The notes below the pieces were generated by a model. That model was not told the origin of the DNA. It did not search any database and saw only the letters and a program-made list of their open reading frames with translations. Below, in pieces: positions 31,798 to 41,705 of a stretch of 59,213 nucleotides of DNA (positions are counted from its first letter, which is position 1; every line of letters starts with the position of its first letter). This DNA is from an uncultured bacterium (GTDB lineage: Bacteria; Actinomycetota; Coriobacteriia; Coriobacteriales; Coriobacteriaceae). The stretch covers positions 1-59,213 of the forward strand of contig CAJMPY010000017.1 of NCBI GenBank assembly GCA_905215385.1. The letters run 5' to 3'. Both the position numbers and the translations under genes were made by a program.

Positions 31798-34461
31798 CTA
31801 GTCATTCGCAACATGCCAGCGAATAAACCAGTTGGAATCACTCGAGAGCTCACCAAGTAACTTCTGCTCGAGAGTAGCATCATCGAATTTCCCCTCCTTG
31901 CATAAGCGCACAAGCTTAAATGCAACATTAGGGGAAACATCGTGTAACGATTGAAACGCCAAATCGCTAAAAGAGCTCGCTTCCCATCTACGATAGCCTG
32001 CAGCAACGCTATCAAGCAATAGTTCACGCACAGCAGAGTCCTCACTAAGCATAACGCTCGAACAGATTGCAGAAACGACGCCACGGTATTGATCGCAGAT
32101 AGCATTACAAACAATCAGCTGCTCAAGTACTTCTAAAAACGCACGCTGACCGGCGGCTGTAAGGGCATCAAATTTAATACCAAATGTCAGGAACTCTATG
32201 TCTGTTGCAAAGCCGGTAGCAACTTTTAGAGCTAAGCATCTTACAGACCATGCACATGAGTCCATTGATATAGGCTCTCTAAATACCGGGTCTTCGGGCC
32301 ACTCATCCGGAAGTTCACAAATTAAATCCGTCCAACCGACGGGAAGTGCCTTTCCATCGCGCACGCAACAACATACAAACTTATTTAATACGGACATAGC
32401 CTCTCCTGCAGAGCAGGGTGATCCTTGATATGTCGGAAGCCCTTTAAGACAATGCTCCAGCACGCCAGCCAAGGATGCGTTAAATGACTCAGAAGGGACA
32501 TCATCGAGTGAGCGACATAGCAAAGAAGAGGGACGAATGGAAAACCCTGCGTGAAAATCAGAACGATTATTCGAGTCGAATTGCCTGCGCAATTCATCGA
32601 TACAAGCCGTTTCCGCATTGCATGCTGGAGATTTGTTGTCTAAATAACAACCCCGCTCAACAGTGGAAAGATGCCCCACTTGTTCTTCGCTCAAAATAGA
32701 AAAGCCACAACGCTTCTCAACGCATCCGAAAACGCCAGCAGAGAAATTGTATTTAAGCAGTTCATCAGAATTCGATTTAAGGCTACTGCCCAGTTGATCA
32801 ACGAGCTCTTTGTCGATTTTGTCTAAATCCATTCCGCCAATAACGTTCGAAACATCAGAAGCGACTGTATATAAATGTTGATCGACAACCTGACAAAGTA
32901 GGCTTACAAGCGACTTCTCATCAACCCGCATCTTGATCATGCCGATCGCCTTAATCCATTTTGATTCACATTGCCGAAAATCATCTGCAACGTTTAACGT
33001 GTTCCAAGCATCGCAAATAGTATCATCCGAAAAATAAGGCGCACACTCCTTAATGACGACGGAAATCATACTCGGACGATATGCCTGGGCCGTTAAAGTA
33101 GTCAGATGCCACAGTTCCTCGGCACACGAGGGGAGATATGACCTTAAACCATCGCTCTTATAAGCAAACCTATTCTCGAAGCCCTTAGCATCCCCCTGAA
33201 GAACAAGCAGCTTAATTCCCTCGAGCTCGAGTTCGGGCCGATTGTAAATAGAGGAGTAGTCGATAAGCGAATTAGCAAGCAGGCTGCGAGAATATAAGGC
33301 GCTCGATATGCTCCCGCATAATATTGAACTAAATAACAAACACGATATATTCGACATGACGGAAGCAAGGCTAGCGTCATGTCGAATCGTTGTGTAAGGA
33401 TTAACCGCCCTCGCCTCTCTCGAAGCGTTTAAGACAGCAGTCCCCACCTCCTCTTCGAACTTAAGCGCAAGGGGAATATAGGCTGGAGCGGAGAGCGAAT
33501 CAATTTGTTTCTGAATTGACCACTGGGTGCCGAATCCATATTCGGAAAGCATGCCAGCGACAGTCCGCTTGTCAATTAAACAATTACCATAAGCCCAACA
33601 ATCTTTCGATTCTATTGAATCACAAGCAAGTTGAAGTAATTCATAGCACCTGGAATAGCGACCTTCAATAGAAGCATCGAGGGCGTCAAGCCTTAGTGAA
33701 AGAGTGTCTCTGGGAATGCCGCTGTCTTTCATAATCTCTAGAATGCCAGCCTTGAATGCACCGACCGAAAAGGGGGTGCCATAAAGTAGCCACTCAACCG
33801 CCTTCTCACCAAGAAAGAACAGGTGAGGATTGTCAGACTTTCTCTCAAGCCATTCAGCATGGTAGTTAAATTTTTTTGAAATCAAGGCGACAGAAGCGCC
33901 AAAAGCATCAAGAACATCTTCGGGAATAGAGATCGGAGCAATGTCTGCAAAAACTGCCGGCTTACCATCTTCAATTTCAAATCGTCGATTGTGAAACAAA
34001 TCTACCATCACATTATTAAGCTGATCCATCAGATAAGAAACGAGACCTGAATCACTCGGCAATTCGACATATGTGCACGCATCCATTTCCCTAACATAAC
34101 GAAACAGAGACTCGATATCCGACGATGTCTCGCCTTCAAGCTTAACGAGAATGAGTGGCTTTCTGAGCTGGATAGCCCGATATAGCTCTTTACTAGTTCC
34201 TGGCCTCAATTCTGACCGTATGATTCCAATCACTATATCGCTCTGTACTAAGCGATTAAGATAATAAGACGATGATGGCTCAATGCTCGCATGGGACTCG
34301 ATTGCGAAGGGTTTAAAGATATCCGATTTCAACAAAGCGCGATTAAGCTCATCCCTCAGCTGCTGCCAGCTAAAATCGCCTTCATCGCTCATCGAAGAGC
34401 TAACAAACACCTCAATACGGTCACGATCAATGACCTCGGCGTCCATCTCATTTGCATCCAT
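31798..34461 (-). CDS. Large DUF4062-like (TIR-related) protein with helical C-terminus
   Basis: An 887-residue protein. The first 120 residues resemble DUF4062: RIEVFVSSSMSDEGDFSWQQL, then DIVIGIIRSELRPGTSKELYRAI and KPLILVKLEGE, a Rossmann-like fold with the distress/TIR-like layout of a nucleotide-processing effector. The remaining about 700 residues are predicted mostly helical with many Leu/Ala/Cys residues and no motif I know; a repeat-type sensor is possible. TAGGAGG lies five bases before ATG 34461. It follows the membrane protein gene by 182 bases on the same strand; the pair may be one operon. Confidence 0.55.
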   Translation of the reverse strand: MDANEMDAEVIDRDRIEVFVSSSMSDEGDFSWQQLRDELNRALLKSDIFKPFAIESHASIEPSSSYYLNRLVQSDIVIGIIRSELRPGTSKELYRAIQLRKPLILVKLEGETSSDIESLFRYVREMDACTYVELPSDSGLVSYLMDQLNNVMVDLFHNRRFEIEDGKPAVFADIAPISIPEDVLDAFGASVALISKKFNYHAEWLERKSDNPHLFFLGEKAVEWLLYGTPFSVGAFKAGILEIMKDSGIPRDTLSLRLDALDASIEGRYSRCYELLQLACDSIESKDCWAYGNCLIDKRTVAGMLSEYGFGTQWSIQKQIDSLSAPAYIPLALKFEEEVGTAVLNASREARAVNPYTTIRHDASLASVMSNISCLLFSSILCGSISSALYSRSLLANSLIDYSSIYNRPELELEGIKLLVLQGDAKGFENRFAYKSDGLRSYLPSCAEELWHLTTLTAQAYRPSMISVVIKECAPYFSDDTICDAWNTLNVADDFRQCESKWIKAIGMIKMRVDEKSLVSLLCQVVDQHLYTVASDVSNVIGGMDLDKIDKELVDQLGSSLKSNSDELLKYNFSAGVFGCVEKRCGFSILSEEQVGHLSTVERGCYLDNKSPACNAETACIDELRRQFDSNNRSDFHAGFSIRPSSLLCRSLDDVPSESFNASLAGVLEHCLKGLPTYQGSPCSAGEAMSVLNKFVCCCVRDGKALPVGWTDLICELPDEWPEDPVFREPISMDSCAWSVRCLALKVATGFATDIEFLTFGIKFDALTAAGQRAFLEVLEQLIVCNAICDQYRGVVSAICSSVMLSEDSAVRELLLDSVAAGYRRWEASSFSDLAFQSLHDVSPNVAFKLVRLCKEGKFDDATLEQKLLGELSSDSNWFIRWHVAND

Positions 34462-34643
34462 AGAACCTCCTAATGATTGAGTAGATCCATAGAATAACAA
34501 GCGGCGCGGACCAATTGTGCGGACGAGAAATCGGTCGCTACAGCGCTCGATTCAATAGTTTATATCGCCAACGTCTTACAACTGAACTGGCCTGGACCGT
34601 TCGATGCGCGCGAAACAGAAAGTCGCCCATTCTCGACCTATTC

Positions 34644-36983
34644 TCAGTCGCTACTCGCGGAGGGTTGCACCTCATCGCCACTCCCCTTCTTCTTGCGCAG
34701 CACCTGCATCGCGTGTTCGCCCAAGATTGCTGTGCACAGCTTCAGCGCCGCAGCCTTAACGGTGTTGAAGAAGTTCTCAAGAAACGGTGCGTTCATGTCG
34801 TAGTAGTTCATGTTCCTAAACAGTGCATAAATCGCGAGGAACGTTTGGGCAATGACCGCTACGACAGTCATTGCAAGAGCGTTATACGGAGACTGGGAAA
34901 TCCAGATCAAGGGCCTTAAGTATAGTTGAGCAAACCATTCTCCGACGAACAGCGATCCATCTTGGGCAGTCTCGATAAACCCATAGGGCAAATAGTTGCG
35001 CATGAGGAATTCGATAACAGATAGGTAAAAATCAGAACAGACAAGCGAGGCGACCAATGCAACGCACTCAAGAATAATCAAAACAATTGAAACAGTGAAA
35101 ACCATGCTAAGAACACCCTTGTTGGGCACACAATCAGCCAAAGCAAACAATACAACACTTAATCCCAAGGAGAAAAATGAATAATAGCAGGGAAGAAGCC
35201 AAATGGAGAACCAGTGCAAAAGAAGGACCGCAAGCAATGCTGTCCAGTTCCAAGGCTCAATCAAGCTCCACCGCACCCGCAGCGGGTAAAGGTCACACGC
35301 TCTCAAACCTAGCCGATAGCCCAGATACGCGATATGGGGCTTTTTGAATTCAACTACATGAGGTTGCTTGATAGATGGCGAAATAACCCCCTTAGCATCT
35401 TTCTTTAATTGCAGCCAGCTCATAGCAGAAGCCCTCTTGGCCGCAGACGCCTCATAGCTCCAGGTAATATAAACAAAGGCACAACCATACAAGGCGCAGG
35501 CAACAATCAAGAGAAGCAGCATGCCTACCCTATAAGGAAACTCCGAAATTCCACCGGACACGAGTCCGAATAAATACGGATCAAAAGCAAGAAGACCGAC
35601 ACAAAAACGTAGCGGATATCCATAAAGAACAATCCTAAGAGTCTCAAAACACATCTTAAAGACGTCATGCGAGCGCGACTCCTCTCTAGAATCAATGTAT
35701 CCGAAGTATTTCGCAGATTTGAATAGGTTCATCCCACGCAAAACCGGCGACCCATCATGGCGCCGGACATACTCACTCCAATGTCGCTCAGCTTTAGCCC
35801 TAGCGCTCTCATAAAAGCAGGCAATAATGAAGACCAAAACGTATGCAAAGCCCAGAATAAAGGCAAGGTAATGGTCACCGAGAACCGGCTCGCCATTTAA
35901 CGTGGCACCGTCTGCCCATATAGTCGCACAAACCAAGAAAGCGGCAATTGCCTTGGCAACGACAACAAGCATTGCAACAATTATTGTATGTCGCTCATTA
36001 CCGCCGCCAAGCAATGGAAGCCTATTTCTGCCTGCACTCTGCGGGTTTGTCTTATCCTCCGCAATGCCCCTAATATCATTGATGAGATAACGCGCTTGGT
36101 AGCCACAGATGTCAACGACAAACACAAGCAAGAAGAATCGGAAGAACCACTCTCCAAGATAATAGCCTCCTCCCAGGGCGGTACCCAACAAAGCCCCGCC
36201 TAAATAAAAGAAGCTTTTCATTGAATCGCGAGGACGCGTGTACAACAGACGAAGGAATTTACCTCTAAATTGCGAGAAGTAGCGACCCGGCCTATTATCC
36301 TCAGACACTCCACCACTACTCGCTCGATATTCCTTAGGGACACCATTTACATTAAGGCTTAATATCTCATTAAACGTCAGTCGACTAAAGTCAGTAGCTA
36401 TGAAATAGCAGTACAAAAGATATATAAGAGCGGACATAACAACCAGCGGCAGTAGAAGCCTGACCCATTTATTATGCACGGTAAGCAGCAATAGCAAAGA
36501 AAGCAAAACGCACCCGATGACAAGCGATACAAGCGCAAGTGCAAAATGCACATAGTGCCTACGCGCACCCCTATTAGTTAGGTGATGAATGTTGGCAGTG
36601 ATTAAGCGAGAGGAAAACCGGTTCCAGCCCAGCGCAATAGTCCTATTGCCTGTTGGCACTATCTCAGAAATCCTCTCTTCAATCATTTCCATATAGTGAT
36701 AGCGAAACATGCGTTCCTGACCAATGCTAGAGCCGTAAAATCCCGCTACAAGAATCACACAGGCTGCAATCGTAGCGATTCCCTCATTCTTCCAGGGAAT
36801 CGAATTTTCAGAAGCGCCAAATCCGGCCGCAACAGAATACAAAATGGCGAGCGCAGCAATACAAGCAACAAGGACCTGAACGATATGATCCAAAGACACT
36901 CTCTGGTCCTCGCGGGCTTCATCAAGCTCAAACAGAAGCCACTCAAGCTCTTCTTGGTTGCCATCTTCTTTAGGGTCACTCAT
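34644..36983 (-). CDS. Large polytopic membrane protein with UbiA-like motif
   Basis: A 779-residue protein with roughly 15 hydrophobic segments. After a charged N-terminus (MSDPKEDGNQEELEWLLFEL) come two membrane segments, a soluble loop and further segments. At about residues 302-320 it has YLINDIRGIAEDK then AGRNRLP, which closely resembles the N-D-x-x-D-x-x-x-D...N-R-P motif of UbiA-type prenyltransferases, although the third position of the Asp triad is Gly. The family is unknown to me. ATG 36983 has AAGG eight bases upstream. It precedes the DUF4062-like gene. Defence or surface-lipid roles are both possible. Confidence 0.5.
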   Translation of the reverse strand: MSDPKEDGNQEELEWLLFELDEAREDQRVSLDHIVQVLVACIAALAILYSVAAGFGASENSIPWKNEGIATIAACVILVAGFYGSSIGQERMFRYHYMEMIEERISEIVPTGNRTIALGWNRFSSRLITANIHHLTNRGARRHYVHFALALVSLVIGCVLLSLLLLLTVHNKWVRLLLPLVVMSALIYLLYCYFIATDFSRLTFNEILSLNVNGVPKEYRASSGGVSEDNRPGRYFSQFRGKFLRLLYTRPRDSMKSFFYLGGALLGTALGGGYYLGEWFFRFFLLVFVVDICGYQARYLINDIRGIAEDKTNPQSAGRNRLPLLGGGNERHTIIVAMLVVVAKAIAAFLVCATIWADGATLNGEPVLGDHYLAFILGFAYVLVFIIACFYESARAKAERHWSEYVRRHDGSPVLRGMNLFKSAKYFGYIDSREESRSHDVFKMCFETLRIVLYGYPLRFCVGLLAFDPYLFGLVSGGISEFPYRVGMLLLLIVACALYGCAFVYITWSYEASAAKRASAMSWLQLKKDAKGVISPSIKQPHVVEFKKPHIAYLGYRLGLRACDLYPLRVRWSLIEPWNWTALLAVLLLHWFSIWLLPCYYSFFSLGLSVVLFALADCVPNKGVLSMVFTVSIVLIILECVALVASLVCSDFYLSVIEFLMRNYLPYGFIETAQDGSLFVGEWFAQLYLRPLIWISQSPYNALAMTVVAVIAQTFLAIYALFRNMNYYDMNAPFLENFFNTVKAAALKLCTAILGEHAMQVLRKKKGSGDEVQPSASSD

Positions 36984-37380
36984 ACTTGGCATCCTTATAA
37001 GTAAGGGACGAACAGTTCGTACAAATCACAGCGCGCTCAAGCAAAAAAGAACACAATTGCTCGACCCCTACGAGTAATACTGGAGACACCGGTTCTTCGC
37101 TCAGCAACAATTAAAGAACGCTATTGATCGTTTGCACCCAGAGATTGGTTAACCGGCATGACAACCCCCTCCAATAAACAATCGACCAAATTGAAAGGCC
37201 AAAAAGCGGATGTTAACGTCATGAACCAGGCAGTGAACGCCCGAGGTAATAGTACTCCCTGACACTTTTGAGGAGCGCAGCAGTCTAATATTTTTCGTCA
37301 AACGGAAGCCTAATGAGCATGCGGTCAGAGTACAACTTGTGGTCTATCTAAGTAGTGCTCAAGCTCTGGGAGCGAGTGCG
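36984..37380. other. 397-bp gap at the right edge of the defence island
   Basis: No gene or clear element was found between the membrane protein gene and the IS256 remnant. It may contain degraded upstream transposase DNA. Confidence 0.4.
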
Positions 37381-37602
37381 TTGAGCCGGAACAGGACGAA
37401 CAACGGGATCGAGCGCATCAATCGCGAGATCAGGAGGAGGAGGACAAGGATCGCCGGGACCTTCCCGGACGGCAACTCGGCCCTCATGCTGGTCACTGCG
37501 AGGCTGAAGTACATAGTGGAGCACGAGTGGGGCAAGAGAAGGTACCTGGACATGTCCAAACTGGAGGAGATGGACGAGCTGAAGGAAAAGGCGGAGGGCT
37601 AG
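37381..37602 (+). pseudogene. C-terminal remnant of an IS256-family transposase
   Basis: SRNRTNNGIERINREIRRR is the conserved N-x-x-E-R-x-N-x-E-I-R-R-R block around the last catalytic Glu of IS256 transposases, followed by GTFPDGNSALMLVTARL and GKRRYLDMSKLEE. About 300 upstream residues are missing. It marks the junction between the defence island and the polysaccharide operon. Confidence 0.8.
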
Positions 37603-37755
37603 AAGAGGGCGGGGCCGAAGACGGCTAAATCAATTTGCGAAAGAATCTTGACGGCATCATTTCATGCGCAAACAATGCAGGTATACCGTTTGACGACTTT
37701 TAAATAGCAGGATCCGTATAGCGGAAAGCCAAAGACTTTTAGAGCCATCGCGACT

Positions 37756-37787
37756 AAAAAGGGGCACCGGCCTTCGCCAATACCCCT
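37756..37787 (-). terminator. Terminator of the polysaccharide operon
   Basis: Minus strand: AGGGG...CCCCT with inner GGC/GCC pairing, then TTTTT. It lies 45-75 bases past the stop of the last gene. Confidence 0.6.
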
Positions 37788-37830
37788 CAAACCGACACGA
37801 TACATGTCCCATAAGCAAATAGCCACCTGG

Positions 37831-39048
37831 CTATTTTCCACCCCTCGCGCTTACCAATGCGCGGCGCAGCGGACCCGGGAAGAAATAGGCATGATCATTG
37901 AACCAGAGACTAAGCTGATGCTTTTTACTAGAAGCACGCGGTCCCAAATACTCGTCAAGAACAGAATCGAAACCGCCTTTCTCATAATCGGCCCAAAACT
38001 CATCGGACCTGCCATTTGCGGGAAACACCGTCCTCAAAGGGGGATTGCCCTTAACCGCCTCGCCAAGCTCTTTGTCAATCAAGTGGACACCGTCAACGGA
38101 TTTAAGCAAACCCATTCCAGCATCAGAATTAACAAGAACAAGGCTAATACCGTCTTCGGTATTTCTATCAGCGCGCGACTCCGAAACGTAGCCCCAGAAA
38201 TCTGCGAGCGTGATATCGCTCAATCGGTCAGTCCCCGTATAGGGACACGAATGGCAAGCATTTTGCGTAATGTAATCACCGAGGAAAGCTCGGAGATAAT
38301 AGTCGTCCACAGTGCACCAAGAACGTCTATCCCCGTTTTCAAACAGCATTTCAAGGCTGAATACTGTCCACGAAGGATCTTTCTTCCTAAATCGCGCAGA
38401 AACAGCCTTACTTCCAGCCTCCCTCTCACGATAAGAAACATAGTCGCCCCAAACCCTGGGAGACGGAGCGCCATGGCAAAGAACATCTACCGTCATAAGA
38501 TTCGCGGAAAGTCGGCCGCGCGCCAATCTGCGCATCGCATCGACCTGGCAGGAAGTTCCGGAAAACAGAACCCTCTCACCGCGTTTAAGCAAATCAAGAC
38601 AGTCTGACAGGGCCGCATCAATACGACTCTGAACATACTTCGAACCGCGCATCTTGGCGATGACATCAATATCGTTAGAGACAATGTGCTCAACAATCAT
38701 ATCTTCATTCATGACCGCACCGCACACCCAGCCGCCTTGACGCACAAAGGCATCAGCAAGAAGCATAAACATACCGCCAGATGTTGCGGCCAAACGACGG
38801 CCCCGATCCTTGTCCCAGGCAGCCATCGTCTTTAAAGGCCTGTGTCGTGAGGTTGGCGAACCAACAACGGGACATGCCCTAGAGCAAGCGCCGCAACCAA
38901 CGCATAGCCCATCATCAACCGCCGGCCGATAGAAGCCGCGCTCATCCTGTTCGAGATTCAAGGCTCCCCTAGCGCACGCTGCCACGCATGCCGAGCAACC
39001 AAGGCAATTATCTGAAGCTGGTAAACCAATTGTCTCTACATTACACAC
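37831..39048 (-). CDS. F420-hydrogenase-beta-like 4Fe-4S protein of the polysaccharide cluster
   Basis: A 405-residue iron-sulphur protein. Two ferredoxin-type motifs lie at the N-terminus: CLGCSACVAAC and CVGCGACSRACP. They are followed by the FrhB N- and C-terminal domains (SGGMFMLLADAF, FSGTSCQVDAM, LSDITLADFWG). Proteins of this family are common in capsule clusters beside pyruvyl transferase-like genes. The substrate is unknown; flavin-dependent reduction of a sugar intermediate is inference. The GTG start lies two bases after the flippase stop region, with AGGA upstream. Last gene of the operon. Confidence 0.8.
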   Translation of the reverse strand: MCNVETIGLPASDNCLGCSACVAACARGALNLEQDERGFYRPAVDDGLCVGCGACSRACPVVGSPTSRHRPLKTMAAWDKDRGRRLAATSGGMFMLLADAFVRQGGWVCGAVMNEDMIVEHIVSNDIDVIAKMRGSKYVQSRIDAALSDCLDLLKRGERVLFSGTSCQVDAMRRLARGRLSANLMTVDVLCHGAPSPRVWGDYVSYREREAGSKAVSARFRKKDPSWTVFSLEMLFENGDRRSWCTVDDYYLRAFLGDYITQNACHSCPYTGTDRLSDITLADFWGYVSESRADRNTEDGISLVLVNSDAGMGLLKSVDGVHLIDKELGEAVKGNPPLRTVFPANGRSDEFWADYEKGGFDSVLDEYLGPRASSKKHQLSLWFNDHAYFFPGPLRRALVSARGGK

Positions 39049-39049
39049 G

Positions 39050-40453
39050 TTAATGTCCTACTTTCAATGATTTCAAGAGAGTTTTAGCTATCCTGCGATA
39101 CCTATATAGCGTGAACAGCATGAAGAGGAGGGAGCAGACGACAGAAACCAGAGTTGCGAATGCAAAACCAATTGAAATGAGGACACATTCAACAAGCAGC
39201 AGCCCGAGTCCAATGATCTGATATGGGATGTCAACATCAATGTTAATTAGTCTCTTTGTGTCATAAGCCCTCATGAGTGAAATCAAAACATAGGCAACAA
39301 CACCAGCAATGATGGGCCCCCATGCCCCGATCGCAAAAGAGAGCAAAGCGCCAAGCACCACATTAACAAAAGCGCCAACCATAGTTGTCACAAATATCAT
39401 GCCGTTGCTCTTAGCCGCGTTGTATAGAGTGCCGAAATAAGTCGAATATCCACTAATGACAGAACTGAGCATTAGAAAAGGAACGAAGACGTAAGCGGCA
39501 AAAAAATCACCGCTAAGCATAATGCGCGAAAGTGGAACGGTCAGTGCAATAACCAATGAACCAGCACACAAAAGGAATGCAGTAAAGACCTTAAAAACTG
39601 TTCCGAAGGAACTCCTAGAATCACTTGCATCGTATTCGCGCGCTGAGAAAATTTGCCACGACTGCTGGAAAATGGTAACAACCATATTCATCACCGCAGG
39701 CAACTTAGAAGCGGCTGTGTATAGTCCTGCGACATCGGCGCCTTGCGAGAACATAACGATATAACGACCGGAGAGATTAACAAACCACCAAGCTAGGGCG
39801 TTAGGAATCATTGGGAGGCTATAACGCAGCAGGTCTCGAGCCAGTGGTTTTGAAAATGCACCCATACTGGCAAAGCGCCAGACTTTGGCCCCAAAAAAGA
39901 CAAGTAAAAGCTGAATGCCCTGCGACAGAATCAGCGCCAGCAGGTAGCCATTTACGCCCATGCCAAAGACGCCGAGGAAAAGGTAACCGGCACAGAACAA
40001 CGTTAGTGCACCCAAAACCCCCGATGAGGCATAAAGTCGAGTCTTACCGATACCCTTGGAAAATTGAAGGCAAATCACTTTAAAGGAAGTAATAAAGCAG
40101 AGAATGACCAATTGCCATGTGTAATCAAAGCCAGTAAATGAATAGCCGAAAATTCCCGCAGCTGCCACAACTGGCAAAAGGAAAAGAGCGATACTGATAC
40201 CCGTAGAGAATACGGCCTTATTATCGGAGTCCCGGTCGATTGAGAAACGAAACACGCCCTCATAGACACCGAGGCAGCAAAGGGGATAAAGCAATTCGGC
40301 AGTATTGTTTACAAGCTCACCAATACCGTATTGCTCAGTAGTAAGCAGTGCGGTATACATCGGAAGCAATAGGAACTGTATCAATTTCGTAAGCATGTTG
40401 CCGGCAGCAAAAACTGCAGCATCGCTTACAAGTGCCTTATAGCTTTTCTTCAT
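39050..40453 (-). CDS. Polysaccharide flippase (Wzx/MATE-like)
   Basis: A 467-residue membrane protein with about 12-14 hydrophobic segments, the length of Wzx flippases. The start KSYKALVSDAAVFAAGNMLTKLIQFLLLPMYTALLTTEQYG is characteristic of the polysaccharide-biosynthesis branch of the MOP superfamily. It would move the lipid-linked repeat unit across the membrane before polymerisation by the EpsG-like protein. GAGGAAA precedes the ATG; the gap to the upstream gene is three bases. Confidence 0.85.
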   Translation of the reverse strand: MKKSYKALVSDAAVFAAGNMLTKLIQFLLLPMYTALLTTEQYGIGELVNNTAELLYPLCCLGVYEGVFRFSIDRDSDNKAVFSTGISIALFLLPVVAAAGIFGYSFTGFDYTWQLVILCFITSFKVICLQFSKGIGKTRLYASSGVLGALTLFCAGYLFLGVFGMGVNGYLLALILSQGIQLLLVFFGAKVWRFASMGAFSKPLARDLLRYSLPMIPNALAWWFVNLSGRYIVMFSQGADVAGLYTAASKLPAVMNMVVTIFQQSWQIFSAREYDASDSRSSFGTVFKVFTAFLLCAGSLVIALTVPLSRIMLSGDFFAAYVFVPFLMLSSVISGYSTYFGTLYNAAKSNGMIFVTTMVGAFVNVVLGALLSFAIGAWGPIIAGVVAYVLISLMRAYDTKRLINIDVDIPYQIIGLGLLLVECVLISIGFAFATLVSVVCSLLFMLFTLYRYRRIAKTLLKSLKVGH

Positions 40454-40456
40454 TTA

Positions 40457-41596
40457 TTACATTTCCTCAATAACGGATTTCAGACCATCATAATAATCGG
40501 CAGCGAAAGCAGGAGCGGAAACGCCATCCGGGAAGCGCTTCATGAAAGCGGACACAAGCCCTGGGACCTCCTCAAGATTGTCAGCAACAACAATCCCCTC
40601 ATCCCCTGCATCTGTAAACCATTTGGCACCTGAGACAACCTTGTGATCATTGGTCTTAAGAACCACAACGGGCGTTCCGGCAATACGGGCAAATATCGTG
40701 CCATGATAACGATCGGTAACAATAACGCACTTTTGCGAATAAGATTCGATGACGCCCTCGATTCCGGTCCAAGCATCATGAGAGTCCAGATCGATACCAT
40801 CCCATTTAACGGTGGTGTCAGTCCGAGAAACATCACAAAGACCGGAAAGAGCAGAAGCAAGCTTATCGATGGCCGCATAAGAGTACAGCTTCTCGCCATC
40901 GTTTCGAGCGCAAAGCAATACACCTTCGCGCTGGTTATCAAAGGAATATTTCCCAATCAATGAGGTCACAACGTCAGGATAAAGACGGACATCAAGTCGA
41001 GGATACAAATCTCGAGCAATCTGTGCAGAGACGGCATCCCTAGCCAAAAACAAAGTATTAACGTGTGACCCTATTGCCTTACGGTCCAATTCTTTACCAC
41101 GTTTGCTGTTAAAACGAATTGAAGTCGGGAAAAAAACAATTCTGTTATCGGGAAAACAAGTTGAAGCAAGCCTATGCGGCGTCTCATCGTCGTGGAGTCC
41201 GTCCATCGTATGACCACTCTGCATGACAATCAGATCATTAGGGCGAATTAGATTCTGAATCATGCGGACAATCCTGCTGGTACCGGCGTTAAATGCCTTA
41301 CTTGGAATTTTAATAATTTCAGCTTCCGAATAATTATTTTGGAGCCATTTTTCAATAACAAATTTTTGAGCTTGATCTCCCAAATTCGGGTGAGTGGGCA
41401 CCCCAAAATACCAGATACGCATGCCGCTAGTCTTATCTAGTCTAGCCATTGAATCAACGAGCTCATTGTTCAGCTTGCGCATCGCAGGATAATGCATAGC
41501 AGTACGCACCGTAATCCCCACAGTGCGATTTACACCTTTTGCGATACCGGAAACAAAGGGGACGGACTTAATAGCCATTTTCAGCTTATTATTCAT
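40457..41596 (-). CDS. Polysaccharide pyruvyl transferase family protein (first)
   Basis: A 379-residue protein with the WcaK/CsaB fold pattern: IWYFGVPTHPNLGDQAQKF near residue 60 (the N-L-G-D/G signature), VMQSGHTMDGL, TSIRFNSKRG, ARDAVSAQIA, DVVTSLIGKY, and near the C-terminus VTDRYHGTIFARIAGTPVVVLKTNDHK. Members add ketal pyruvate or act as related transferases on surface sugars. Two family members occur in this operon and are not close copies. Confidence 0.8.
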   Translation of the reverse strand: MNNKLKMAIKSVPFVSGIAKGVNRTVGITVRTAMHYPAMRKLNNELVDSMARLDKTSGMRIWYFGVPTHPNLGDQAQKFVIEKWLQNNYSEAEIIKIPSKAFNAGTSRIVRMIQNLIRPNDLIVMQSGHTMDGLHDDETPHRLASTCFPDNRIVFFPTSIRFNSKRGKELDRKAIGSHVNTLFLARDAVSAQIARDLYPRLDVRLYPDVVTSLIGKYSFDNQREGVLLCARNDGEKLYSYAAIDKLASALSGLCDVSRTDTTVKWDGIDLDSHDAWTGIEGVIESYSQKCVIVTDRYHGTIFARIAGTPVVVLKTNDHKVVSGAKWFTDAGDEGIVVADNLEEVPGLVSAFMKRFPDGVSAPAFAADYYDGLKSVIEEM

Positions 41597-41705
41597 ATTA
41601 CATCCTAACTAAGAACTTATTTACTGTGGTAAACGATTAATTACAAGAGTGAATCGACGGGATCACGAAAAATGAGTTCACACGGCACAATTAAATACTT
41701 AGGGC

